IMG/VR virus record: IMGVR_UViG_3300044701_003160
Span: 62,001 to 126,000 of that record
DNA: 64,000 nucleotides
Strand: one strand, 5' to 3'
Source of the DNA: a virus
Positions within the stretch are counted from its first letter, which is position 1; each line of letters opens with the position of its first letter. Made by a program: the position numbers and the translations under genes. Positions 1 through 9,515 of the stretch are shown here, in pieces. The notes below the pieces were generated by a model. That model did not search any database and was not told the origin of the DNA. It worked only from the letters and a program-made list of their open reading frames with translations.

Positions 1-817
1 CTGCTCCACGATCAGGTGTTACTATTATTTGATCACCTGGTTGATATCCAAATCCAGGATTATCAATATCTATATCTTCTATCTCAAGAATTACTGGATA
101 TATTGATGGTTGTATGGGTGGGATACTTGGTGGAATAAGTATGTCTTCTGGTTCTAATTCTGGAGTTACATTTGGTGGTACAACAACATAAGTTCCATCA
201 GGTTTTTGAATTAGACCCTGCTCTGGTCTTTTAATTACCCTACCACCACCACTATAACTGCCATCTGGAGCAGCAAGATATCCATCACCAGGTGCTTTAA
301 TTTTTATTCGAGTAACACTTCCATTACTTATTTCTGTTTGCAATTTACTTCCAGATCCCTTTCCAGACTGATCAACAAGTTGTGCGAAGGGTGGTGAGGT
401 ATAATTTTTTCCACCATTAACAATATCAAATCCAATAACTCCAGAAGAAACTGGACTTATAATTGTATTTGCCTGTACACCTAAACCTTCCCCACCAAAA
501 ATATTTAAAATTGGAGGTCCAGAGGGTTTTGCTCCTGTATCGCAAGGAGATGATGTTGCCAAATCGTTAGATGGAACTAAAGCATTAACTTGACTTATTG
601 TTAATTCTTGTTGAATCCTATTCTTATCTTGAAAATAAAAAAGTTGTGATGGATTTGCGGCCGCGATTTTATTTGCTTCACTTCTTGTCACATCATTTAC
701 TCTCATTTCATCAATATCATAAAAAGAAACTCTTATAGGATCATTTTTAAATCCATTAAATTCTTTTCTTTTTTTATCTTGACGATCTACAAATTCCTCT
801 CTAAGTAATTCTGTCAT
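1..817 (-). CDS. virion structural protein, N-terminal part, runs off the left edge
   Basis: An open frame starts with ATG at 817 and continues past position 1, so only the first 272 or so residues are seen. I do not recognise a named family. The visible part has an acidic, basic and aromatic N-terminus, then Gly-rich stretches with a repeated 'G-x-GY' beta-type pattern (about residues 130-150 and 175-190 and again near the edge), then a Pro-rich linker near residue 215. Such repeats are common in phage fibre or baseplate proteins. Its start overlaps the stop of the gp5-like gene (ATGA), so it belongs to the baseplate hub operon. Function beyond 'structural' is inference. Confidence 0.7.
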   Translation of the reverse strand, partial: MTELLREEFVDRQDKKRKEFNGFKNDPIRVSFYDIDEMRVNDVTRSEANKIAAANPSQLFYFQDKNRIQQELTISQVNALVPSNDLATSSPCDTGAKPSGPPILNIFGGEGLGVQANTIISPVSSGVIGFDIVNGGKNYTSPPFAQLVDQSGKGSGSKLQTEISNGSVTRIKIKAPGDGYLAAPDGSYSGGGRVIKRPEQGLIQKPDGTYVVVPPNVTPELEPEDILIPPSIPPIQPSIYPVILEIEDIDIDNPGFGYQPGDQIIVTPDRGA

Positions 818-2187
818 TTGAAAGCAGTACTATAGTCTGGTTGATTTGAAGAACTTCCATTTCCAGATCCATAAGAGAATACTGGATTTGGTCCAATTAA
901 CTTATCAAAAGAAACCTGAGGATCTCCACCCTGAGAGAATGCTCCCGCCAAATTAATTTCTTGTTGTTGAGGACATGCTGCATCATCATCACATTTGAAA
1001 AAGTTAAGAATACCATTTGCAAAATCTAATGCATTAAATATAGAATCTATGGCACCAGTTACAAGACCAACACCCTGAGAAAATAATGCAATTGCAGTTT
1101 GTACTGCATTTGTAATTTGATCTAAAATACCAAAGTTATTTAATAAGTCAGATACAAAACTTTCAACAAAACAAAATGCAGTATCAATAAGTTTATCAAG
1201 TAAACCTGATAATATATTTCCAATTAAACCTGGAAGTTGTCTTACTAATTTATTAAACAAACAAGAAAGAAGATTGGTTCCTTCATTTATTTTCTTCATA
1301 AATTTTGGCATCTCACTTGGAAATAGAAAAGGCAATACCTTTTTTGCAGAATCGGAAACTACATTATAAGCATAACCACGAATACTATCAAATAAACTTT
1401 TTACATATCCTGTAATATCGCCAGTTGCAATATCTAAAACTTTCTGAATAAATTTTTCTCTATCAGGATCTCCACCACCAAAAAGTTCTGCAATCGTATC
1501 ATAATCTTTAATATCATTCAGTAGATTTTGAATTGTTGTTTGAATTCCCTTGAAAGGACTATTATCAGTTTTACAGGGACTTGCGAGTGGTGTTGGTTTT
1601 TTCCTATCAAGATCTTGTTCTGTCCAAGCTTGAACTGCACTGTCACTTAAATGAATTTTATCACCAATTGATTGAATTACTTTCCAATATTCTTGAGTTC
1701 CTATTAAATTGGTTGGGACAAATGCACCTCTTTCTGGTGTTCCTTCTTTATAAGTTTGATTAAAGAGTTGACCACCACCTATTTCACCTTTTGGTTGTTC
1801 TTTTGGAACATCATTATTGGAGTTAATTAATACTCCATCAATATAAGGCTCTTGTCCTGCCATTCCATCTAAGAACCATCCAGTTACAATCGTACCAGAA
1901 GAAAGTGCAGGAGTGTCATGAAATCCACCAAGACCAGAACCTGCAGTAACTGGCATAACCACATTTGCCATAGGCAACTGTTCGTCAGGAAGATCCTGAG
2001 TATTTGCAGAATGCAATCCAAAATATCTTATGCGATATCGATATCCCCATCCTTTTTGTTGTTCTGCTTCACTAAAAAGTTCGTCCTCAATATTTTCCTG
2101 CCAAGATACATCAGAAACTACTCTACCAAACCATCTTGGTACAGAAGAAACTGTATTTAAATCAAAATTTCCAGAATATTCACTCAT
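814..2187 (-). CDS. gp5: gp5-like baseplate hub protein with OB domain
   Basis: 457 residues. The first 150 match the OB-fold start of T4 gp5: a GRV motif near residue 20, 'RIRYFGLHS', a 'DEQLPMANVVMPVT' stretch and a 'G-x-FLDG' segment, in the same order as in T4. The T4 protein is a trimeric hub spike that carries a lysozyme domain; here I see no lysozyme domain. Instead the C-terminal half is a long hydrophobic, probably helical region (about 270-420) with several Cys. Its neighbour downstream in sequence is gp27-like, the usual hub partner. TGATG start overlap with the small gene upstream implies translational coupling. Hub identity is well supported, loss of lysozyme activity is inferred. 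Confidence 0.8.
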   Translation of the reverse strand: MSEYSGNFDLNTVSSVPRWFGRVVSDVSWQENIEDELFSEAEQQKGWGYRYRIRYFGLHSANTQDLPDEQLPMANVVMPVTAGSGLGGFHDTPALSSGTIVTGWFLDGMAGQEPYIDGVLINSNNDVPKEQPKGEIGGGQLFNQTYKEGTPERGAFVPTNLIGTQEYWKVIQSIGDKIHLSDSAVQAWTEQDLDRKKPTPLASPCKTDNSPFKGIQTTIQNLLNDIKDYDTIAELFGGGDPDREKFIQKVLDIATGDITGYVKSLFDSIRGYAYNVVSDSAKKVLPFLFPSEMPKFMKKINEGTNLLSCLFNKLVRQLPGLIGNILSGLLDKLIDTAFCFVESFVSDLLNNFGILDQITNAVQTAIALFSQGVGLVTGAIDSIFNALDFANGILNFFKCDDDAACPQQQEINLAGAFSQGGDPQVSFDKLIGPNPVFSYGSGNGSSSNQPDYSTAFK

Positions 2188-2402
2188 CAGTCATCATACA
2201 TACGGCATTCGAGAGCATCTGGATTTGAATCACAGTAGAGTTCCAAGGGAGTTGGATCGTGTTCATCATCAGGATGTCTTTCTTGATACTTTTTAAGAGC
2301 ATCGAGTTCATCTTCCAAATGACGCCGACGTTGGCTGTTTGTATTGGGACTATCTAATTCGTCCTTATCATTATTAATGTGCTGCTGAAGTGTCCTATCC
2401 AT
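2187..2402 (-). CDS. small acidic conserved cyanophage protein
   Basis: 71 residues from ATG at 2402; a GTG at 2411 would add three residues. The protein is charged, with an Arg-rich patch (QRRRH) near residue 27, a probable helix, and an acidic tail ending in 'ECRMYDD' with two Cys. I recognise the type as a small protein kept next to the gp5 hub gene in T4-like cyanophages, but know no function. Its stop codon overlaps the gp5 start (TGATG), so the two are probably made together. No clear ribosome-binding site is seen before either start. Confidence 0.65.
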   Translation of the reverse strand: MDRTLQQHINNDKDELDSPNTNSQRRRHLEDELDALKKYQERHPDDEHDPTPLELYCDSNPDALECRMYDD

Positions 2403-2422
2403 TTGGAACACGATGTTAATTG

Positions 2423-2446
2423 TTATTATTTATTATCATTTATACT
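2423..2446 (-). promoter_or_regulatory. possible late promoter region
   Basis: Reading leftward, this AT-rich gap contains TATAAATG followed closely by AATAAATA, both near the T4 late -10 consensus TATAAATA. It lies between the gp27-like gene and the small gene at 2402. Motif match only; the region is AT-rich, so chance hits are likely. Confidence 0.35.
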
Positions 2447-3759
2447 TATTTTCTCCCAATTGATTCTCTTACAAGATTGAGTCTTGTATAACATCCATTT
2501 TTTGTTATATGATTACACAAATCTGCAATCATATAAACTCCACTTACTTTTTGACTTACAAGTTTTGTGGGATTACTAGAAATCTCTGGGAAATCACAGT
2601 AAACTAAATCTCCAGCACGAAGATCGAAGTCTCCTGGAATTGCGATTGAAAGTTTAGTAGAGAAAAGATTATTATATCTCATATAAGATTGTCTTAAAAT
2701 CTCATCATTATTATAGTTTATCTCTTTTGATTTTGGAAGTTGAGACTTTAAATCTTTTCCTTCAACCAAAGCACCTTGGTCATCAAATTTAAAAGATCTT
2801 CTTGATGTTTTATTTTGGATATCTAAGTCTTTTGCAATTACAGGTTGTTCTTTTCCACCAATATTATTTTCTTTAAATTGTTCTTTAGAATCAAAATCAT
2901 TCTTACGATATTTACTTTGATAAGTGTTTACTGCATTAAGTTCTGATTTTAATTGAGATCCTGTAGTTAATATATTTTTAAGATCCAAAGAACTCTCAAA
3001 GGAATATTGTAAAATTTTTGCATCATAAGTTGGTGGAATTTCTCCGATTATATTATTAAATATCAATCTCCTTTTTGGTTTTTGCTCAAACAGTTTATCA
3101 ATTGACTTGAATTTATATCCCTCATAAGTTTCATAAAAGAAAAATCCTGCAAGTTTTCCTTTTGAGTCTGCAACATCAGGTACAGATCTTGGTGCTAACC
3201 ATGCAGATTTATAAAAAGGTTTTTCAACATTCCCAATAAAACTTAGATTGTTTAGTGTAGTATCAATATCAATTTCTTTTTGTGTCTTTAAAACCTCTGT
3301 TAAAATTTTATTTACTGAATCGGATATTTTTCCATCATATCTTTTTTTAACCCGATATTCCACTAACTCATTATCAATTGCTTCCTTAGTGAAAAGATCG
3401 ACTGTAAATGTGACTTTGTTTGTTGTACTTACGGTTTGTCTTGGTTCTTTAATTCGCAAGTGCTTAGAACCAAGAAGTGAGAGTGTTTTATCATATCCAT
3501 CAGTCATCTTAAGTTCAACTTTTTCACCTACAGTAAGTTTAAGACCTTCCTCTTCAGTAACTGCAGAACCTTCTTCTTTTCGATATCCAGTATCTGCAAA
3601 TGTTGCATTAACTCTAATAGTAGGATCTAAAATACTCTCATAATAATTAAGTTCAACAATACCCCCCGACATATCAACTTTAGGTCTACCATAATTTGAA
3701 TAAAATTCAAATAAATCAATTTGGGCTTGGCCGCCTTGTGCTGCAATATTTGCTGGCAT
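2446..3759 (-). CDS. gp27: gp27-like baseplate hub protein
   Basis: 437 residues. Identification is mainly positional and by general layout: it sits next to the gp5-like gene, is a little longer than T4 gp27 (391), starts with a short basic and polar segment followed by a beta-rich domain ('GIVELNYYESI', 'TFADTGY'), and ends with a beta-rich tube-like domain containing 'AIPGDFDLRAGDLVYCDF' and a final 'TRLNLVRES'. Those end motifs resemble gp27 and related tail-tube folds. A charged central part (about 270-340) is Lys and Asn rich. It would form the hub ring holding gp5. Could instead be a more distant hub protein. Confidence 0.65.
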   Translation of the reverse strand: MPANIAAQGGQAQIDLFEFYSNYGRPKVDMSGGIVELNYYESILDPTIRVNATFADTGYRKEEGSAVTEEEGLKLTVGEKVELKMTDGYDKTLSLLGSKHLRIKEPRQTVSTTNKVTFTVDLFTKEAIDNELVEYRVKKRYDGKISDSVNKILTEVLKTQKEIDIDTTLNNLSFIGNVEKPFYKSAWLAPRSVPDVADSKGKLAGFFFYETYEGYKFKSIDKLFEQKPKRRLIFNNIIGEIPPTYDAKILQYSFESSLDLKNILTTGSQLKSELNAVNTYQSKYRKNDFDSKEQFKENNIGGKEQPVIAKDLDIQNKTSRRSFKFDDQGALVEGKDLKSQLPKSKEINYNNDEILRQSYMRYNNLFSTKLSIAIPGDFDLRAGDLVYCDFPEISSNPTKLVSQKVSGVYMIADLCNHITKNGCYTRLNLVRESIGRK

Positions 3760-3760
3760 T

Positions 3761-6700
3761 TTATCCTCTACTTAAACTTAAATCAGGCATACTACTATTT
3801 ACTGGAATTGGAACTATCATCGGAAAGTCAATTGATTTTGAAGATGATGGTTTCTCAATATATTGAATCATTGGTTGAATTGCAATCATCATTCCAGATC
3901 CTGGAGTCTCATAAGAAGCAAATGAGTTTGGTATTGTGCGATTTGGTTTTGATGGTGCTATGAGACCACCATCTTGTAATTTTCCTTGTACTTGTATTCC
4001 ACTTTGTCTTAATTGTTCTGCTGTGGAAGGTCTACCCCCAATTTGTGTTGGTTTTTGTGGAGAATTTGATGCCTGACTTTGGGCACTATTATATCTTTGC
4101 TTTTCTTCTGGAGTCCACTTTTTAGCTTTCCATATTCCCTTTTCTATAATACCTTCTTTTCCTCCTTTCATAGCTAATTTATATGTTATCGATGGTTTAA
4201 CATTATCACCAAACAAGAAAGTTTTATCCGCTTTTGAATTTAAAGTTTGCCAATTGGATACCGTATTTCCATTAGGATCATCATATTCAAAGTGTAAATG
4301 TGAACCAGTTGACCCCCCTGTACTACCAACAGTTCCAATCACACTTCCTGCTTTTACTTTACTCCCAACACCAACTTTTCTATCAGATAAATGCGCGTAT
4401 ATTGATTTTGATCTATCAGAATGTTGAATCTCGATCAAGTTTCCATATCCACTAGTCATCGAACCATTAACCTCAGATCTAGTAACCACCCCATCTCTAG
4501 TAATAGTAATAGGAGTTCCATCCGGCATAGGATAATCATTTCCAGAATGCATTTTCCATTCACCAGTTATTGGATGTTTTCTATCACCCGCTTTAGAACC
4601 AAGTTTTGTACTTGGTAGTACTCCACCAGTAAAAGAAGAAGAACTTTCACCTTCTCTAAATTTTGCAGTTCCGTCAGGTGCTTTTGGAACCTTTGATAGA
4701 TATTCTCTATGCTTTTTGGGACCAGTACTACTTTGAATATATTCTGCAGGTCTTTCCCACTTTCTCATCCACCAGTCGGCAGCTTCTTCCGATGAAGAAA
4801 ACTTTTTAGAAAGATATTCTTGTCCAGGTTCTCCGGGTTCTTTTAAAGCATAATCTACTTGTGCCTTCCAATTTTTTTCCCAATCCGGAACTGCTCTCAA
4901 AAATGCTTCTTTTCTTCCCGCAGAAGAATATTGAAATAAACCAATTCCAGGTCCATCAGGTTGTTTTGCATCTACTCTGAATCCACTTTCTCTAAAAATA
5001 TTAGCCATAATTCCAAGTGCCTGAGCGTCACTCATTTTTTTCTCATTAATTAAATACTCATAAATTTCTTTCTGTATTCCTGATGGTGCATATCCACCAT
5101 ATTCTCCACCAGAAGTTCCAGTAAAACCATTACCAGGGCCCTGCATATCATCCTTAGTAGTGTCTTTCTTCAACATCAATTCTTTTTCAATACTCTGAAT
5201 TGCCTCATTAACTCTTTGATCAATTGTAGGACCAATAAGTTTTGCAAGTAAATCACCGGTACTCATATCTCCATAAGATCCTCTCAATTCTCTTGAAGGA
5301 ACTGTACCTCCTTCAGCAAATCCTCTGATTTGAGACATCAAGGAACTCATACTCTTATTTGTTCTTTGATTTGCAAGAGTATCTGCAACATAACCAATAC
5401 TATCAAAGAATGCCTTAAAAACTTTTTTATCTGGTTTTTGTCCTAACGCCATATCAATACCAGAACTCATCACACCAAGAATTCCTTTTGCAAGAGTTTC
5501 GTCAGACTTTAATGTACCCGACATTTTCTTGAGAGTATCAAAGGCAGTTAGATCCTTTTTTTCTCCATCAAATAAAGTTGATAACCAACCTCCAGAAGGT
5601 CTTGTATATTTCTTACTTTCATCTTGCGGTTTTGCATAAAATTCTTTTATTTTCTTTTCTCCACCAACATCTTTACCTGGTTGAGTTTTAGGTAGAGAAA
5701 CTCTTGGTGGTTTTTTTCTTGTTGGAGTAATTGATCTTCTTGATGGACCACCAACTGGTCTTCCACCTCTTGTAGTTCCACCACCTTGATATCTACGAAC
5801 AACTCTTCCTCCACCAGAAAACATCGGAAGCCAAGGAGCATAAGTTTCTTTTATTACCTTTCCAATATCACGAATCAAAAGTAAAATATCAATACCAATA
5901 CTGACTCCACCAAAAATAGCAGCAGCAGGAACACCAACTCCAGTTAATGCAAGAATCGCAGTAATCGTATCAAGGCCTGCAGATACTGATGCTAATGCTC
6001 CACCAATATTATCTCCCGATTTAAACCTTGCTGCTGCGTCAGCTGCTCCAACTGCTGCACCAAGACCAGGAACTGCCGCGCCAGCAAACTTACTTAAAGG
6101 ACCTTTAAGTTTTGCAAATGGTCCTTTGAATAAATTATTCCACCATCCAGGAACTTTACCACCTTTTCCAGTTGTTACTTTCGGTTTTCCTGTTGGTTTC
6201 TTTCCACCTCTACCTTCAGTTACTTTTGGTTTTCCTCCTTTTTTACCTTTCTGTGGTTCAGGTGCGCTTTTCTTTCTCCACTTATTATACTCGTCAACCG
6301 CAGCACCACCAATATCAGCAGCAAGAACACCTACAATAATCGAAGCATTTACAAAAGTATTAAATTGTTTTTCTAACTTATCAAATTCAGTTTGATAATT
6401 ACCACCTACTCCTGCCTTTGCGCTTGCGATGAATCCTAATGTTTTTTCTTTTAAGTCTCCACCAAACTTCACGAGACTCATAAACCCATCAAAGAGTTTA
6501 CCAAACAATCCTTCACCAAACTTATAAATTCCACCTACGATTTTTGCAAACCCTTCAAGTTTTGGTAGAAACTCAAGTATCTTTGGAAGCAACCATCCAA
6601 GAGCAGTAAAGAATAAAAATCTCTTTACACGATCAAGAAATCCTAAAGAAGGTGCAGATATTCCGGGAAGTCTTAATCCTTTTGATTGTGGTGTTTCTAG

Positions 6701-6958
6701 TTTCTTTTCTGCAGCATCAAAATCTTGTTTTTCTTTTTCTTTTCTTTTAACCTCTGCTTTCTTTTGAGATACAATTAAATCTGACTTTAAGAACTTTTCA
6801 ATATTAACTAACTTACCACCAACATCATTACTCTTAACTATTGCTACACTCTTTTTATTAATATTAATTGGAGAAATTAGTCCAGACTTTCCAACTTTTG
6901 TAATTGCCGTAGACTTTGCTGATGGAAGTAGTTTAGAAGGATTTGTAATTTTTGCCAT
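3761..6958 (-). CDS. large tail protein with tail-lysozyme and M23 peptidase domains
   Basis: 1065 residues. N-terminus is basic, with a hydrophobic block at about 112-180 and an Ala/Gly-rich hydrophobic block at about 285-375. A lysozyme-like domain of the phage-tail-lysozyme type lies at about 625-765 ('GIMANIFRESGF', 'GIGLFQYSS'). A Zn peptidase M23 domain follows at about 795-905, with the metal-ligand motifs H-x3-D ('HSGND') and H-x-H ('SHLHFEY'). It would locally open the peptidoglycan during DNA injection. The hydrophobic blocks recall tape-measure or hub length proteins such as T4 gp29, so it may fill part of that role. Four bases separate it from the next large tail gene. Confidence 0.8.
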   Translation of the reverse strand: MAKITNPSKLLPSAKSTAITKVGKSGLISPININKKSVAIVKSNDVGGKLVNIEKFLKSDLIVSQKKAEVKRKEKEKQDFDAAEKKLETPQSKGLRLPGISAPSLGFLDRVKRFLFFTALGWLLPKILEFLPKLEGFAKIVGGIYKFGEGLFGKLFDGFMSLVKFGGDLKEKTLGFIASAKAGVGGNYQTEFDKLEKQFNTFVNASIIVGVLAADIGGAAVDEYNKWRKKSAPEPQKGKKGGKPKVTEGRGGKKPTGKPKVTTGKGGKVPGWWNNLFKGPFAKLKGPLSKFAGAAVPGLGAAVGAADAAARFKSGDNIGGALASVSAGLDTITAILALTGVGVPAAAIFGGVSIGIDILLLIRDIGKVIKETYAPWLPMFSGGGRVVRRYQGGGTTRGGRPVGGPSRRSITPTRKKPPRVSLPKTQPGKDVGGEKKIKEFYAKPQDESKKYTRPSGGWLSTLFDGEKKDLTAFDTLKKMSGTLKSDETLAKGILGVMSSGIDMALGQKPDKKVFKAFFDSIGYVADTLANQRTNKSMSSLMSQIRGFAEGGTVPSRELRGSYGDMSTGDLLAKLIGPTIDQRVNEAIQSIEKELMLKKDTTKDDMQGPGNGFTGTSGGEYGGYAPSGIQKEIYEYLINEKKMSDAQALGIMANIFRESGFRVDAKQPDGPGIGLFQYSSAGRKEAFLRAVPDWEKNWKAQVDYALKEPGEPGQEYLSKKFSSSEEAADWWMRKWERPAEYIQSSTGPKKHREYLSKVPKAPDGTAKFREGESSSSFTGGVLPSTKLGSKAGDRKHPITGEWKMHSGNDYPMPDGTPITITRDGVVTRSEVNGSMTSGYGNLIEIQHSDRSKSIYAHLSDRKVGVGSKVKAGSVIGTVGSTGGSTGSHLHFEYDDPNGNTVSNWQTLNSKADKTFLFGDNVKPSITYKLAMKGGKEGIIEKGIWKAKKWTPEEKQRYNSAQSQASNSPQKPTQIGGRPSTAEQLRQSGIQVQGKLQDGGLIAPSKPNRTIPNSFASYETPGSGMMIAIQPMIQYIEKPSSSKSIDFPMIVPIPVNSSMPDLSLSRG

Positions 6959-6962
6959 CTAC

Positions 6963-9341
6963 TTATCCTCTCAGACCGTAGATTGATGCATACTCTGCTC
7001 TATTATTACTTGGAGCAACTGCAGAAAAATTAGGAACTTCAGATGCACCAGCAAGTCCTGCTGCTCTTGGTCTTGATGATCCACCTCCAGATGCAACCAT
7101 AGGTGGTAGAGTCATCATACCGTTCATTCCCGATCCACCAAAAGTTTTGTATGGAGTAATTGATCTATATCCTCTTCTTGCTGCTTCTGAATTTGGATCC
7201 AGTTTAGCCTGAATTAAATTTGCAATCTCAGATGCTCCTCTTTCAGTTGCTTGTTTAGTAAAAATATATTTGGATTCACCTGGTTGAACTGCAACATTAA
7301 TTAATTGTCTATCGGCTGTCGCTCCAGGAATATTCATTCCAGTATTTTCCTTAATTTCTCCACCTCGCATAAATGGAAGCATAGATGGCATAAAGTTAAG
7401 AGCAGTACCTAGTGTTTTCATTATGCCTAAAGATTTTTTCTTTGCTTTTGGTTTTGCAGGTGCTTCTAGGTTTAACGCGCCGGAGTTGAGTTTCTCTCTA
7501 TATTGATTGAACCTAGAAACTCTATCTTCATATCCATTAATTCCTTTTGGACTGGAAGCAGATGGATTGTTTATTGCTCTAGATGCAGAAAAAACATCAT
7601 TCCAATTATTACCAACTGCAGGTCTTACATTTTCTTTCCAATACATCACAGCAATTTTTGCAGCAATATCACTATTTGTTGCAAGATCTGGATTATTTAC
7701 CAAATCAATTCCCAATTTATCTCCATACTTTTTATAATTATAATCGTGAGTTAATTGGATATATCCTCTACCTTTGTATTTTTTTCCACCACTATAACTG
7801 CTACTTCCACCACCAAGTTCAGTACTCCACTTATATCCTCCAGTTTCGTGAGACATTTGAGATAAGAAAGATGCTAATTCTAATCCCTTTATTCCAGCAG
7901 AGTTGGCGGCTTTTATTAAAGGAAGATCTCCAAACTTGGAAGTTCCAGATAATGGTGATTTTGGTTTTCCTACCATTCCTCCAATATTAAATCTTGGTAT
8001 CATTCCGCCAAGATTAAATCCCCCACCAAATCCAGGAAATCTAAGATTACTCATATTCACGGATCCTGGTTTTCTTCCCGCAAGATATTGTGGTATGTTT
8101 AATGGTTGCCCAGTACGTCTATCAACATATCTTTGTCCAATATCTTGTTGATCTTTTTCTGTGAGAATTGCTTCTCCAGTTTTTGCAGCAATCAGAGTAT
8201 CGTCAGATCCAGCACCAGCAATTGGAACTCCTTGTGAGAAATCCATTCCACCATATGGATTAAATCCTCCCATTTTAAAACTAGGAATCATTCCCCCAAA
8301 ATTAAATTTTGGAACCCGAGTATCTTGTGCTTTATCTACAGATTTTTGTGCTTCATTAAGTTCTGGATTTGTTTTTGGAATTAATCCTGACTCTGGTGTT
8401 TCTTTATCTGTAAATAAATTTCCAATCTCTCTACTTACTAAAGGTGCTGCAGCAAGTGCTAAGAACGCAAGTTTTTTATTTTTTCTTATGAACCCAAATA
8501 TTTTTGGAATATTCATTCCAATCGCAATAATCATTCGGGTAACGCCTTTCAGCAGTCCACGAACTAATTTTCCAAAACCAGTTCCAAATAAAATATAAAG
8601 TCCAGCAAGTGCAGGCCAGTGATCCGATAAGAATTCTATAAAAGAATTAAACTTATTTTGATTTCCTTTATTACTCATCCACTCCATAAAGGAAGTAAAT
8701 CCTCTTCCTAGTAAAGTGAAAAATATGAATTTAAAAATACGATCAATAATTGCCTGAAAAGGTGAAAGTAATTTTTTAGTGGTGGATACTATTGTACCTA
8801 TTCCTTTTTTAAATCCTTCTAATGCAGATTCTTTTTTTCCTCTTCCTTCTGTTTCTTTATCTCTTCTTTCCTTATCAGATTGTTTCTGATCAAATTTAAA
8901 TTTAGAACTTAAAATAGTTAAAATTGAATCTAAAGTATTTTTAATACCATCAGTTTCAAAATTAGAAGATACTGATATTGCATTTGTGGTTGATGCAAGT
9001 TTTCCTTTCTGCGCTTTTATAATTGCTGCAGAAGATGGAAGTTTTTTTTGTCCGGGAATACTAGAAGTCTTAGTAAAACTAACTTTTGTTTTTGCTTTTT
9101 TAACCTTGAATCTAAGACCTTTATCTTTTAAGGTACGAACTCTTTTAAATTCATTTCTTAAAAGTTCATCTTCTTCTCTTGGAAGTTCCTTTCCCGCAAG
9201 TCTTGCTATCGCTAACTTCTTTTTAATAATATCGTGATATGTTTGATAATCTAATTCGACGCCAACATTTAATCCAAGTAACCTGAGAATTACTTCATCA
9301 ATTGATTCAGATTTTACTTTGTTACTTGGATTACTAACCAT
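6963..9341 (-). CDS. large tail protein with GH19-type hydrolase domain
   Basis: 792 residues. After a charged N-terminus there are hydrophobic segments at about 200-300, as in the neighbouring tail protein. A glycoside hydrolase 19-like (chitinase or endolysin type) domain is at about 465-600: 'SHETGG' with the likely catalytic Glu, 'KGRGYIQLT' and 'NYKKYG' are family hallmarks. Several Gly/Phe/Met-rich segments ('FNLGGMIPRFNIGG') flank it and look like flexible or aggregation-prone linkers. Together with its neighbour this gives the virion at least three wall-cutting activities. A tape-measure-like role (T4 gp29 position) is possible but inferred. The preceding 56-residue gene overlaps its start by 8 bases. 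Confidence 0.78.
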   Translation of the reverse strand: MVSNPSNKVKSESIDEVILRLLGLNVGVELDYQTYHDIIKKKLAIARLAGKELPREEDELLRNEFKRVRTLKDKGLRFKVKKAKTKVSFTKTSSIPGQKKLPSSAAIIKAQKGKLASTTNAISVSSNFETDGIKNTLDSILTILSSKFKFDQKQSDKERRDKETEGRGKKESALEGFKKGIGTIVSTTKKLLSPFQAIIDRIFKFIFFTLLGRGFTSFMEWMSNKGNQNKFNSFIEFLSDHWPALAGLYILFGTGFGKLVRGLLKGVTRMIIAIGMNIPKIFGFIRKNKKLAFLALAAAPLVSREIGNLFTDKETPESGLIPKTNPELNEAQKSVDKAQDTRVPKFNFGGMIPSFKMGGFNPYGGMDFSQGVPIAGAGSDDTLIAAKTGEAILTEKDQQDIGQRYVDRRTGQPLNIPQYLAGRKPGSVNMSNLRFPGFGGGFNLGGMIPRFNIGGMVGKPKSPLSGTSKFGDLPLIKAANSAGIKGLELASFLSQMSHETGGYKWSTELGGGSSSYSGGKKYKGRGYIQLTHDYNYKKYGDKLGIDLVNNPDLATNSDIAAKIAVMYWKENVRPAVGNNWNDVFSASRAINNPSASSPKGINGYEDRVSRFNQYREKLNSGALNLEAPAKPKAKKKSLGIMKTLGTALNFMPSMLPFMRGGEIKENTGMNIPGATADRQLINVAVQPGESKYIFTKQATERGASEIANLIQAKLDPNSEAARRGYRSITPYKTFGGSGMNGMMTLPPMVASGGGSSRPRAAGLAGASEVPNFSAVAPSNNRAEYASIYGLRG

Positions 9342-9504
9342 TGGCTCTTTGCTGTGCCCGTTGTTCTTCTTCTTCCAGATGCTGTTTTAGTAAAATCACA
9401 TAAATGTCCCTTTCCCAAGGTATCATATTTTCAATCTCTGTTAATGAATATTTATGATACTGCATTAAGGAAAAATTTAACTTGAAGTAACTCTCCAAGT
9501 CCAT
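9334..9504 (-). CDS. small tail or baseplate assembly protein (gp51-like position)
   Basis: 56 residues: starts 'MDLESYFKLNFSLMQ', contains 'IPWERDIYV' and ends in a Glu/Gln/Arg-rich tail. I recognise it as a short protein kept between gp26 and the large tail genes in T4-like cyanophages, the place of T4 gp51, but cannot prove homology. Two in-frame starts exist, 9513 and 9504. The AGGA at 9514-9517, which overlaps the stop of gp26, is nine bases from the 9504 ATG but touches the 9513 ATG, so 9504 is preferred. It overlaps the next gene by 8 bases. Confidence 0.7.
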   Translation of the reverse strand: MDLESYFKLNFSLMQYHKYSLTEIENMIPWERDIYVILLKQHLEEEEQRAQQRANG

Positions 9505-9515
9505 ATGACTCATTC

